Assembly: GCF_002119665.1 (NCBI RefSeq)
Contig: NZ_CP021111.1
Span: 5,146,001 to 5,210,000 of the forward strand
Origin: Bordetella genomosp. 13
Lineage (GTDB): Bacteria > Pseudomonadota > Gammaproteobacteria > Burkholderiales > Burkholderiaceae_B
Length of the DNA stretch: 64,000 bases
Reading direction: 5' to 3'
Shown here in pieces: positions 16,622-25,341 of the stretch. Position numbers and translations under genes: made by a program. Position 1 is the first letter of the stretch. Each line of letters begins with the position of its first letter. The notes beneath the pieces are model-generated. The model made no database searches. It saw nothing but the letters and a program-made list of their open reading frames with translations, and was not told the DNA's origin.

Positions 16622-17686
16622 GTGAAGAAAAAGCCCGTAGCCGAAGTCTCCGCCGTGTCTGCCCCGGCCGCCCGCACCGCGCGCGTGACCGTCCACGACG
16701 TCGCCAAGCGCGCTGGCGTCGCCATCAGCACGGTGTCCCGGGTCGTCAATGGCGCGCCCCGCGTCAACCAGGACATACGCCAACGCGTCGAAGCCGCCAT
16801 CGCCGAACTGGGATGGACGCCCAGCGTCGCCGCCCAGGCCATGCGCGGCGCGTCCACCCGCATGGTCGGCTTCATCTTCTCGGACGTGCGCAACCCCATG
16901 TGGGCGTCGGCGGTCAAGGGCGCCGAAGACGTGCTCAGCGCCCATGGCTATCTGCTGGTCGTCGCCAGCAGCGGCGGATCCTCCGAACGCGAGCTGGTAT
17001 TGCTGGAACTCTTCCAGCGTCGGCGTGCCGACGGACTGCTGTTCGGCGTCGAAGAAGAATCGCATCCCGACGTCGCGCAGCGCGTGCGGGACGCCAGCTT
17101 TCCCACCGTATTGCTGGAACGCGAAATGGCCTTGCCCATCGACGCGGTGGGCGCCGACCATTTCACCGGCGTCCAACATGCCACGCGGCACCTGATCGGG
17201 CTGGGTCATCGGCGCATTGCCCTGGTCAGCGGCGGCAGGCGAAATCGCGTGGGCCGAGACCGGCTGGCCGGGCTGACAAAGGCACACGAAGACGCGGGGT
17301 TGCCGCTGGACCCTGAGCTGTTGAGGTTGGACAGCTTTGCGCCTGAGTATGCCTATCGTGAAACGCAACTGCTGCTGAATTTGGCCGATCCGCCTACGGC
17401 CATCATTGCGGCCGGCATGCATTTGCTGGAGGGGGTGCTGTCTGCGGCGCGGGGTGCGGGGGTGTCGGTGCCTGGCGAGCTGTCGCTGGTGTGCTCCAAC
17501 GACACGCCGTTGGCGCGAATGGCTACGCCGGCGATCAGCGTCATCCGGTATGACTCGTACGCGTTGGGTACCGAAGCTGCGCTGCTGTTGTTGCGCCGTA
17601 TGCAGGGCGAACCAGCCAGCAAGGCGCGGATCCAGATTTCGACTGAGTTTGTGATGCGGGATTCTTGCGGGATTGCGCCTCGGTGA
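16622..17686 (+). CDS. LacI-family transcriptional regulator
   Basis: 354 residues from a GTG at 16622. The N-terminal DNA-binding domain is VTVHDVAKRAGVAISTVSRVVNG at about residues 22-44, with the hinge-helix region QAMRGASTRM near residue 75. The periplasmic-binding-protein fold follows (VGFIFSDVRNPMW, GADHFTGVQHATRHLIGLGHRRIALVSGG, SLVCSNDTPLARMATPAISVIRYD). It closes the catabolic island and probably binds the AAACGTTT operators at 12059 and 13824, where a small catabolite would act as inducer. The 61-base gap before it has no obvious promoter, so it may be cotranscribed with the alcohol dehydrogenase. Confidence 0.93.
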   Translation: MKKKPVAEVSAVSAPAARTARVTVHDVAKRAGVAISTVSRVVNGAPRVNQDIRQRVEAAIAELGWTPSVAAQAMRGASTRMVGFIFSDVRNPMWASAVKGAEDVLSAHGYLLVVASSGGSSERELVLLELFQRRRADGLLFGVEEESHPDVAQRVRDASFPTVLLEREMALPIDAVGADHFTGVQHATRHLIGLGHRRIALVSGGRRNRVGRDRLAGLTKAHEDAGLPLDPELLRLDSFAPEYAYRETQLLLNLADPPTAIIAAGMHLLEGVLSAARGAGVSVPGELSLVCSNDTPLARMATPAISVIRYDSYALGTEAALLLLRRMQGEPASKARIQISTEFVMRDSCGIAPR

Positions 17687-17735
17687 TTCTGAATAGGCGT
17701 GGCGCGTAATGGCTTCGAGCCGGTCCAGCGCTTCG

Positions 17736-17825
17736 TGCTTGGTTTATGTAGCGCTTGCTGCTTGGCCTGTGTAGTGCTTTCTACTTGGCTTTTGTGTAGC
17801 GCTTCCGGTTCGACCTGTGTGCTAC
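17736..17825. repeat. Degenerate short tandem repeat, about 23-base unit
   Basis: Three related units (17736-17758, 17759-17781, 17782-17806) of the type TRCTTGGYYTRTGTAGYGCTT plus two bases, and a partial fourth to 17825. It fills the gap between the convergent lacI and yaiI genes and is more AT-rich than its surroundings. Confidence 0.5.
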
Positions 17826-18289
17826 GGAGAAGGCTTGGCCAATCGCGCATGCCGAGCCAGCAGAGTATCCAGCTGATTGGCGAAGGCCTTGCGGTCGGCC
17901 TGGCTGAACGAGTTCGGCCCACCCGTCTCCACGCCGCTGGCGCGCAGCTCTTCCATCATGTCGCGCACGGCAAGCCGTTCGCGGATGGTCTCCGGCGAAT
18001 AGCGCTCGCCGCGCGGATTCAATGCCATCGCGCCCTTGGCCAGCACGTCGGCGGCTAGTGGAATGTCGCCGGTGATGACTAGGTCGCCTGCATTGGCATG
18101 CTGCGCGATGTGGGCGTCGGCCACGTCAAAGCCGCGCGGGACTTGGATGGATTTGATCAGAGGGGATGGTGGCGTGCGGAGCATCTGGTTGGCTACCAGG
18201 GTGAGAGGGACCTGCCAACGCTGCGCGGCACGGAACAGGATGTCCTTGATGACTGCGGGACAGGCGTCGGCGTCGACCCAGATGTGCAT
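17822..18289 (-). CDS. yaiI: YaiI/YqxD family (DUF188) PIN-like protein
   Basis: 155 residues, the usual length. It starts [17 protein letters not shown], the acidic family signature. Further matches are [31 protein letters not shown] and [28 protein letters not shown], both typical of YaiI/YqxD. The family has a PIN-like fold and is conserved across bacteria, but its role is not settled. It is the last clearly core gene before the accessory island. Confidence 0.92.
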   Translation of the reverse strand: MHIWVDADACPAVIKDILFRAAQRWQVPLTLVANQMLRTPPSPLIKSIQVPRGFDVADAHIAQHANAGDLVITGDIPLAADVLAKGAMALNPRGERYSPETIRERLAVRDMMEELRASGVETGGPNSFSQADRKAFANQLDTLLARHARLAKPSP

Positions 18290-18334
18290 GGTGGATGTTC
18301 AGGTGTGAGCCGGTTTCTTTATGGAGCTAGTCAA

Positions 18335-19034
18335 TTAGACACTAATGGTACGGAAGTTCTTTTTATCCTTTTTCGACTCCCGCCAAACCTCAACACGGAG
18401 GTGGGATGACACCGGCCAAAGTGGAGCATTCGGTCGCGGGGTGCGCCGATCACGATGAGGTCGATCACCGATCGGGATCTCCTCGGTGCTGTCAAGAGGA
18501 AGCGGAACTTGTTCGTGAAATCGGGGCGCCTCTGCCAAGGACTGACTCAACCTCGCCATGAACTCAGGCGACTCTTTCGCATCGTCACCAATCAACACTT
18601 CGGCCTCGTTTGTAGCCTGCTCCGGAGTCATCTCTCCGCGCTGAACTTTCACAAACAAGCGCTGCAAAGCGCCTAGGGCCCCGCTACGCTTTCGTATTCT
18701 TGACTGCTCGAGGTCGCGCCCAAGTTGCTGCTCCGCTGTTTTCGCAAGAATATCGCTTACAGTGACAACTTGATCCCTGATGATTTGCAGGCCAGAAATG
18801 AAGGAGCCGTATTGTCCGATTCCGAGAAAGGGCGCCCAATGCTACAGCAATTCTCCCCTTGCCTTTGATCGAGCCCTCTTCAACTTCGAGCGAGAGAGAG
18901 TAGTCCGGAACAGGGAGATTGTCTTCAACGCTCTGCTCCCAGCGATCAAAGAGGTACAAAGAGTACCGCTCAAGCTGACGCTTCGTGAGGTTAGGTACTG
19001 CAAAGTAGAAGTCTGTTGTCCCAATGTCGATCAT
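18335..19034 (-). pseudogene. Frameshifted hypothetical membrane-associated protein
   Basis: The N-terminal half starts at the ATG at 19034 (MIDIGTTDFYF) and the C-terminal half ends at 18335. They are in different frames. The switch lies near 18835, at GGCGCCCTTTCTC on the minus strand: moving to the frame CCC-TTT-CTC continues a sensible protein, ALGA then FLGIGQYGSFISGLQIIRDQV, on to ALQRLFVKVQRG. The rejoined product would be about 230 residues with one hydrophobic segment in the middle, coiled helices after it and a basic end. The cause is a one-base insertion or two-base loss, or else a sequencing error or programmed shift. No known family was recognised. Confidence 0.6.
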
Positions 19035-19433
19035 CTATGCATCCACCGCTCTATTCGCAACGTTTCGTAGAGGTTGAACATCTGGGTTGACCGGTACGTG
19101 GCGGAAAGGTGCTTCGGACGTACATCCGCAAGAATACGCAATTGCCTATGGAGTATCGCGTGGTGGAAATTTAGGCGCGGATATACCGTCGCTCTCGTCC
19201 GCTCTTTGCCGCGAGCGCGCCGTCGATGATGGGTCGCTGTCGATCCAAAGCAGACGCCCGGTGCTGGGAAATAGGAGGCCGGAGATCTGTTCTCGTATTA
19301 CGAATGAGAAACGCTGTGTCTTGCGTGATCAACGTTGGAACCGGTTTGACTTGGTCATTTGGGTAAGCTCGCCGCCGGTCGTTCCAATTCGTGAGTCGCT
19401 TCGGCGCTGTCGGCGTCGACCGGCTGCTTTGGA
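19035..19433. other. 399-base stretch without a recognisable gene
   Basis: A 120-codon plus-strand frame (19087-19449) exists, but it overlaps the end of the OLD-like gene, has no ribosome site and has a composition unlike a protein. I see no RNA gene or repeat here. It may be degraded coding DNA of the island. Confidence 0.4.
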
Positions 19434-20817
19434 CTACCCCTCCATGTAGGCCCGCAATGAGTCCAAGATGGCCGCCATGCTATCCACATACTCCGGCCGA
19501 ACGCCGAGTTCGCTGTCCAGATTTCCATCTTTGGCTCTCGTGGCGGGGCGCGCAGGCTTTGTCCTAACGTCGTCAGCAGGAAGTGTGCAGAAAAAGTAGC
19601 TAGGGAAGAGGGCTCTAAGCTCATCAGCGTTGGCAGCCTTGTCCCCATCAAACACCGCAGCAACCCGTGCAAACCCGAGTTCACTCAAAATCTGACAAAG
19701 GCGCTTGATATTACCGGCGCCGCCGGCGCCCCACCCAAAGAATGCACCTGGCATGTTCTTGCCAAGTTGATCGGCAATCTCGGGCAACAGAACCACGTCT
19801 TCCTGACCCTCGACAAGGATCAACCCATCCTCCTGGAAAAACAGCTCGCGTGCATCAAGCCCAAACACGTACGGGTTGTACACATTGCCGGCTGACAACG
19901 TCTTGATTGACCCAAGTGCCGTCGGGCCGAGCTGATGAACTTCAGTTCCATTGGCACCGGCGAGGACCCGAATTAGGCCTGCGCCATTTCTCAGTGCTTC
20001 CAGATCAACAAAGTATGGGGAATGAGTGGAGATCACGATTTGCCGATCTCTAGAGAGGTTCCGGATCAATTGCGCTAAACGTTTTTGCAGGGCAGGATGC
20101 AATGAAAGCTCAGGCTCGTCGATTACGACGACGTCATCCTCGATCGAGTCATACAGCGAATCGACGATGGCAAAGATGCTGACGATGCCTTCGCCCATGC
20201 CGTCGCTCGAGTGAGCGTTATCGGCAGAGAAGAACTTGAGAAAGTGTTGCCCCTGCTCAGATTGGTCGATCGACCAATTCGGGATGAATCCGAGTACCTC
20301 GGAGAGGTGCGAATTGAAGGCCGCCAGTTTGGCTTCATCGCTCAGGATGTTGAACAGTCGGAACTCGAAGCCGTTGAGCATCGGGCTGCGTTGTGCTGGC
20401 AACACTGAGGTTTCAATGTGCTGAAGCCGTGAAATAGGTGCTCTTACTGAAATAAGGATTGAACGCACGTCGTGATGGGAGTACGAATATTCGCTCTTTG
20501 GCCTTGTTTCCAATGCGTTTGGTCTCGCTGGATCCTCTGCGAAGCGAGTGGATGGATTCCTTGGCATCTCCAAAGACGTAATCGATCTCGACCAGTCCGA
20601 TAGCAGCATGTCGGGCGCCGGCGGAGAAACTTGGAGCTTCATCGCCATTGCGCGCTCTCAGGCACTCCAGAATGGAGGACTTGCCTGCATTGTTGGCTCC
20701 AGTAATGATGGTGAGCCCACTGCCTTCTTTGCCATTTGGCACGGAGAAAGTCACTACTCCCCGATTTTTGAAGCCGCGATAGCCGAGAATGCCTATGGAA
20801 TTGAGTGCCATTGCCAT
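19434..20817 (-). pseudogene. OLD-family ATP-dependent nuclease (ABC-type ATPase plus TOPRIM), frameshifted
   Basis: The start ATG at 20817 (MAMALNS, with a second ATG at 20811) leads into an ABC-type ATPase head with Walker A ITGANNAGKSS. The frame breaks near 20430: one frame ends FSKSTYFTASAH-stop, while the neighbouring frame continues SRLQHIETSVLPAQRSP. Removing a single T from TATTTCACG would join them smoothly. The second frame carries Walker B (DDVVVIDEPELSLHP), the H-loop STHSPYFVD and a TOPRIM domain (LILVEGQEDVVLLPEIA, then AAVFDGDKAAN). OLD-family nucleases act in phage defence (P2 Old, GajA). No gajB-like helicase is adjacent. It is either recently inactivated or a sequencing error. 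Confidence 0.75.
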
Positions 20818-21120
20818 GATCCGACATAAAGGAAGTGCGCAGCCGCGAGGGCGTGTATAGAAAGCAGATCGCTGGATGGCCAGAACCAGCTGGATCGTCG
20901 TTCTAGACAATCCCGAATGTGCCTTTTGCCGCTCCAGCCGCCTCGACATGACCGAGAGAACGGGAACCGTCCTTCGGCAAGTGCACCGGAGTCTCAACTG
21001 TAACTGAAATATTCGGACATTCCAACGCGGTTTAGCGATGAAAGGTCAACTGAACGAGCGTTCAGGATGAATCGGACAAGGCTGGCCACTGACTGATTTT
21101 GGCCGATATGACCCTAACCC
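20818..21120. other. 303-base gap between the OLD-like gene and the IS remnants
   Basis: There is no convincing gene. It should hold the promoter of the minus-strand OLD-like gene and the outer end of the broken IS3 element. No terminal inverted repeat could be set by eye. Confidence 0.4.
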
Positions 21121-21465
21121 CGACTTAGTCCGGATCAGAGATTTCCGGCCCATTGAGGTTGGCATTCTGGCTGTCGGCCAAGTGCTGGCGCGCGTACTCG
21201 CCAAGTGCCTGGCACTTCAGCGCAGAGTGGGACGAACCCCGATATAGTACGTCCGCCAGGCGCCGATTCTCTCCTTGAGCATCGGCAAATGACAAGAAGC
21301 AATGCCTGTCACTCCTGACGGAACCGCCCATTGAAGGATCGCACCGCGCGTTATCGGCTGGTTTTCCGGGGCGACTGAAATCGATTTCCACTTTGTTCTC
21401 GTAGACCCGTTTGTCCATGGCTCTGGAGACGAACTCGCTGCCGTAGTAAGTGCAGAATGACCGTC
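21121..21465 (-). mobile_element. IS3-family transposase OrfB, C-terminal remnant
   Basis: Minus-strand frames give YGSEFVSRAMDKRVYENKV, IDFSRPGKPADNA, then in shifted frames FLSFADAQ, AWRTYY and ALKCQALGEYARQHL. These match the end of the DDE domain and tail of IS3-family OrfB. The first Asp-Asn of the usual DNGSEF is missing and there are at least two frameshifts. The element is dead and cut at its 5' side near 21465, where unrelated sequence begins. Confidence 0.75.
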
Positions 21466-21523
21466 AGCCAACCAAGGCGACAGGCATCCTAGGGTTTCTC
21501 TAGGACCTGAGGAGGACGCCGAG

Positions 21524-21735
21524 ATGGCTGACGCTATAGATACTAGGACCAAACCACACCTTTGCCATTGATGGGGGTAAGCGATGAAAGCTGTGCTGAT
21601 CGGACTGGCCAGCGGTGAGCATCGGCGCTTCAGGATGGCAAACAGCGCGCAGGATTTTGAACGTTTAGTGCAGTATGTACAGACCTGGCTCGGATCATGG
21701 CGAGCCGCGCTTGAGCCCACGGGGGATTACCATCG
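21524..21735 (+). mobile_element. IS110-family transposase, N-terminal remnant
   Basis: The plus-strand frame from 21584 reads SAQDFERLVQYVQTW, then GSWRAALEPTGDYHRP, which is the N-terminal RuvC-like region of IS110-type transposases. A shifted frame just upstream (from about 21524) gives GPNHTFAIDGGKR, probably the start of the same protein. Coding similarity stops at about 21735, where an IS3 OrfB piece on the other strand begins. It is a small dead fragment lodged between two IS3 pieces. Confidence 0.6.
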
Positions 21736-22275
21736 GCCACGCTTTTTGTTCCAGCAGCGGCCATCGACCCACAACAGGGTAGAGCGCCTCCAAAATCCCC
21801 AGCGCCCATGCCGGCTGGCGATGGCATTGAGCGTTTCGGTCACATCGGCATCTCGCTCAGATGCGGAGGCTGGCCGCGTGTAGTACGCCGCGCGCGCCAG
21901 GCCTGCTATGCGACAGGCACGCGTGATCAACAAGCGGGCTTGCACCAGCAGCTCGACCACCTCGCGCCTGGCCGACAGCGTCAGGATTTTCGGTTCAGAA
22001 CATCCTTGATCGCCGAACTCTCCAGGGCAAGATCGGCGTACATTCGCTTGAGCTTAGCGTCCTCCGCTTCCAGCTCACGCAGCCGTTGCAGCTCGGACAC
22101 CTGCCCGCCCGAGTAGTTGCTCTTCCACTGGTAATACGTGGCGTTGCTGATACCGTGCTTTGGGCAGCTCGGCGGCCGGAACTCCCGTCTCGCCTTCCGT
22201 CAACACCGCAACGATTTGGCTTTCTGTAAACCTGCTTTTCTTCAAGGGAGGCTCCGACTCTTGGAGCTCCGACAT
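21727..22275 (-). mobile_element. IS3-family OrfA and OrfB N-terminal remnant
   Basis: OrfA starts at 22275 with KKSRFTESQIVAVLTEGETGVPAAEL. It shifts frame near 22165 and continues YYQWKSNYSGG, then LKRMYADLALESSAIKDVL, to a stop near 21985. OrfB follows with EVVELLVQARLLITRACRIAG and AIASRHGRWGFW, then is lost near 21740. This is the normal IS3 orfAB order, but with a frameshift in orfA and truncation in orfB. It probably belonged to the same element as 21121-21465. It lies 200 bases upstream of the intact GHKL operon. Confidence 0.75.
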
Positions 22276-22397
22276 ACCACTGGCTGATGTCTACGCAGTG
22301 GGGAGCTTACGACATCGCGTGACACCTCTCCACACGCAAACCGGCCTGACGCCGTCTTGGCGAATCCCACGAGCTCCGCCCCTTACCTGCGCAACAA

Positions 22398-22474
22398 TTT
22401 ACGTCTAGAATTGACCGTGTATAACGCCTCGCGGACTATGCCGCCGGCGGCTAACTTGTTGCAACGGAGCGTTC
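22398..22474 (+). promoter_or_regulatory. Possible promoter and ribosome site of the GHKL-receiver-HNH operon
   Basis: TTTACG and TATAAC separated by 16 bases (near 22400-22427) make a plausible sigma-70 promoter. GGAG just before the ATG at 22475 is a fair ribosome site. The segment lies between the IS3 remnant and the operon, so the operon may have its own promoter. Confidence 0.35.
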
Positions 22475-24685
22475 ATGGCCGGTAAGGTTTTTCGTGTCGA
22501 TGCGAAAGCAGTCCTAACGCTCGGGCGTAATAGCATTAAGGATCACACGACCGCCGTGGTCGAATTGATCAAAAACGCTTATGACGCTGATGCAGACACA
22601 GTAGAGCTATCGATCATGTCCAGCGCGGACGGCCACGGCCAAGTCCGAATTTCGGACAATGGACACGGCATGTCGGATAGCGACATTGAAAACGCCTGGC
22701 TGAGGATCGGATTTTCTGAGAAGGTCGAGAATAAAACTTCCGCACAGTTCGGGCGCAGGAAGACTGGTGAAAAAGGTATTGGACGACTGTCTGCTGATCG
22801 CCTCGGATCGATACTAGAGCTACGTACTAGGCGTAGAGGGGCCCGAGCTACCGGCATTCAAATTGATTGGACCAAGTTCGAGCAACCCGGAAAGGAAATC
22901 GGAGAGATACAGCTTCCGCCATTATCCAATTCCAATCCTAAAGTACCCAAACGCCGTATCGGGACAGTCCAGGGGTACGGGACCGAACTCATAATCAGTG
23001 AGCTACGACAAGAATGGACGGCCGCTGATATAGCCAAACTATATAAAGAGCTCTCGCTTCTACTTCCGCCGTACTCCAGCCTTGCAAAGACGTTCCTAAT
23101 TCGACTCTCCAATAACATTGACGTCGAATATAACGGAACAATTCAGTTTGGCGGCAGCGCGAAAGGAGAGATCGAACTGTCGGCGGCCTTGAATAAAGAA
23201 GGACTGCTTTCCTATAGAATTCAGCACTTTTCTCCCGGGAATCGAAGTAAGCGAAAAACCGTCGCAAGAACTATTACCTGGGAGTCCATGGCGGCGGACG
23301 TACCCAAGAAGAAAGGCAAAGAATCGTATCAACTAGGGGAAGTGAAAATACGGTTGTCCTACTTTGTCAGGCGGGCAGATCTGCTGGAAGGAACCGGACT
23401 GAAGTTAAGCCAGCTACGGGCATATCTAGATCGAAACGCGGGTGTCCGTATATATCGCGATATGGTAAGAGTTAAACCATATGGCGATCCCGCTAGTGGA
23501 GAAGCTGATTGGCTAGGACTCGGGGAGCGGAAGATAAGTGACCCTGCCGGCGCAAGAAGAAGCAGCTTCAAGATTGGTCCGAATCAACTTGTGGGCGTGG
23601 TATTTGCCGGTCGCGACACGAGCCCTGAGCTCATAGACAGCTCCTCAAGAGAGGGACTCATCGAGAATGATGCATTTAGACAGTTAAAAACCGTACTGAT
23701 GCGCTGCATAAACCTCATTGAATCTAAATACCATGAGATAAACAAGGAAAATCCGCGGCCGGGGACTAAAGCGGGACGAGCTAAAGCCTCAGTGAAGAGT
23801 CTAACAGGCAACCTTTCATCATTGACAGTAGAGCTATCCGAACTTCAAGGGAAGGTCGGTGACGATCTACGCCATGAGTTCGCAGCAGTTGCAGAGCAAA
23901 TAAGCCAGGTAATCCAGCAGGCCCAGGCGACGCAGAGAGACATAGAAGAATTAGCGGATCAGAATACGGTTTTTCGCGGCTTAGCTACGGTAGGAATAGC
24001 GTCCGCGATCTTCGGCCACGAGACGTCCACTTCCATTATTCAGGCAGGCACCAAGGTCCGGATTGCACGCCAACTTATCGCAAAAACTCCGCCCGACATC
24101 CCCCGCATCTCCGAGCGCCTCAACGACGCGAGCGGTTATATGGACCGCATAGCGAGTTGGGGGAAGTTCTCGCTTAGTAGAGTCAATAAAGATAAACGCC
24201 AAAAGCGAAAAATATCAGTCTCGAAGCTCGTAGAGGAGATATTGAATGAACTGGAAGGGCCTATGAGCAGTAGTGATGTGGAGCTTAAGAGAATTATCAG
24301 CTTAGACGTTGAGGCTCGGACGTTTCCAATGGACGTCGAGGCGGTGCTAATTAATTTTGTGACCAACGCTTATCACGAAGTGAAGCGTCATCAAGGCGAT
24401 CGGGTCATTCGCGTCAAACTATCTGAACGAAAGGTCGGGCAACGAGCCGGGTTCGATCTTAGCGTATCGGACAACGGTGACGGCATTCCGGCCGAGTTCA
24501 CGGAAAGTATTTGGGAACCGCTGTTTTCTACCAAAACAGACGCTAGAGGAAGAGCAACAGGAACAGGGCTCGGCCTCGCGATTGTTAAATCCGCCGTCGA
24601 AGAGCTCGGAGGAGAGGTAAGCGTAAAACCAAAAGGTCCGCTCGGTGGAGCGCAGTTCAGCGCCTGGTTTCCAGGAGGGGTTTAA
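22475..24685 (+). CDS. Double GHKL ATPase/kinase: N-terminal MORC/Hsp90-like domain plus C-terminal histidine-kinase-type domain
   Basis: 736 residues with no signal peptide or membrane segment. The N-terminal GHKL domain has the N-box ELIKNAYDADA (residues 30-40; E30, N34, D37), DNGHGM (61-66) and GEKGIG (98-103). A transducer-like middle follows, then a helical coiled region at about 430-540 holding FGHETSTSI, which resembles a histidine-kinase H-box. The C-terminal HATPase has NFVTNAYHEV, SDNGDGIP and GTGLGLAIVKS. So one chain holds a Hsp90/MORC-like ATPase and a full kinase core. The stop overlaps the start of the receiver gene (TAATG), which suggests it phosphorylates that partner. Cytoplasmic sensing is inferred. 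It looks intact and is AT-richer than the core genes. Confidence 0.88.
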   Translation: MAGKVFRVDAKAVLTLGRNSIKDHTTAVVELIKNAYDADADTVELSIMSSADGHGQVRISDNGHGMSDSDIENAWLRIGFSEKVENKTSAQFGRRKTGEKGIGRLSADRLGSILELRTRRRGARATGIQIDWTKFEQPGKEIGEIQLPPLSNSNPKVPKRRIGTVQGYGTELIISELRQEWTAADIAKLYKELSLLLPPYSSLAKTFLIRLSNNIDVEYNGTIQFGGSAKGEIELSAALNKEGLLSYRIQHFSPGNRSKRKTVARTITWESMAADVPKKKGKESYQLGEVKIRLSYFVRRADLLEGTGLKLSQLRAYLDRNAGVRIYRDMVRVKPYGDPASGEADWLGLGERKISDPAGARRSSFKIGPNQLVGVVFAGRDTSPELIDSSSREGLIENDAFRQLKTVLMRCINLIESKYHEINKENPRPGTKAGRAKASVKSLTGNLSSLTVELSELQGKVGDDLRHEFAAVAEQISQVIQQAQATQRDIEELADQNTVFRGLATVGIASAIFGHETSTSIIQAGTKVRIARQLIAKTPPDIPRISERLNDASGYMDRIASWGKFSLSRVNKDKRQKRKISVSKLVEEILNELEGPMSSSDVELKRIISLDVEARTFPMDVEAVLINFVTNAYHEVKRHQGDRVIRVKLSERKVGQRAGFDLSVSDNGDGIPAEFTESIWEPLFSTKTDARGRATGTGLGLAIVKSAVEELGGEVSVKPKGPLGGAQFSAWFPGGV

Positions 24686-25341
24686 TGACTCTGAAAATTC
24701 TAATTGTCGACGACCGGAACGACGTGAGATCTGACTTACGTGAGTTAATCGAACTAAATCTCCCAGACGGCACTGAGATCGAAGTCATTGATATATTCCC
24801 ACTCGACGAAATCCGGGCGTACGCCTCTTTTATTCTCGAGCATGACGTATGCGCGCTGCTACTTGACGAGCAGCTTGGCGAACGGAAGAACCCTGAAACC
24901 GGCGCCCACATCTCATACTATGGCCATGATGTAATCGAGTGTCTACGCGATGCTTTACCCGACTTTCCAGTCTACATCGTGACCACCTTTGGCATCGCTT
25001 CCGACCTTGTGGCTAAGGAAGCAGAATTTGAAGATCTAATCGAGAGGGACTTGATCCTACAAAAGCCGGAGATGTATACAAATAGGATAAAGCGAGCAGC
25101 TTCTCGATTCCAGGAGGCAATGCATCGCCATTTAGAAAGGTTAAATACTCTGACCTTAAAGGCAGCGCACGGTAATCTATCTCCAGAAGAACAAAGCACC
25201 CTAGCTAGCATTAGACAACTTCTCGGGCTCCCATTCACTGGCGATTCTGACCTCGTCGTGTCCGATTTGATCGCGGAAGGGCGTTTGTTAGCGAATAAAT
25301 CAGAGCAGCTGTTGGATAGAATTCTTCAAGGTCAGCAATGA
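24685..25341 (+). CDS. Response-regulator receiver protein with helical C-terminal domain
   Basis: 218 residues. A complete receiver: acidic pair D9/D10 (LIVDD), phosphoacceptor D61 (LLLDEQLGE), T100/T101 (IVTTFG) and K127 (LQKP). Between D61 and the Thr there is an unusual insertion (ERKNPETGAHISYYGHD). Residues of about 130-218 are helical with no recognisable DNA-binding motif, so output through protein contact is more likely than transcription control. It is coupled on both sides: TAATG with the GHKL gene and ATGA with the HNH gene (25338-25341). The likely job is to pass a phospho-signal from the kinase to the nuclease. Confidence 0.88.
   Translation: MTLKILIVDDRNDVRSDLRELIELNLPDGTEIEVIDIFPLDEIRAYASFILEHDVCALLLDEQLGERKNPETGAHISYYGHDVIECLRDALPDFPVYIVTTFGIASDLVAKEAEFEDLIERDLILQKPEMYTNRIKRAASRFQEAMHRHLERLNTLTLKAAHGNLSPEEQSTLASIRQLLGLPFTGDSDLVVSDLIAEGRLLANKSEQLLDRILQGQQ

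Noticed and set aside
18835..18845. Programmed ribosomal frameshift in the 18335-19034 gene
   Set aside because: There is no obvious slippery site with a downstream stimulator, and the neighbouring OLD gene is broken too, so decay or sequencing error is more likely.
19087..19449. 120-codon plus-strand frame in the island gap
   Set aside because: No ribosome site, overlaps the OLD-like gene end, and does not resemble a protein.
22475..24685. Calling the double-GHKL protein MutL or Hsp90
   Set aside because: The N-terminal ATP site is similar, but the second kinase-type HATPase and the coupled receiver do not fit either family.
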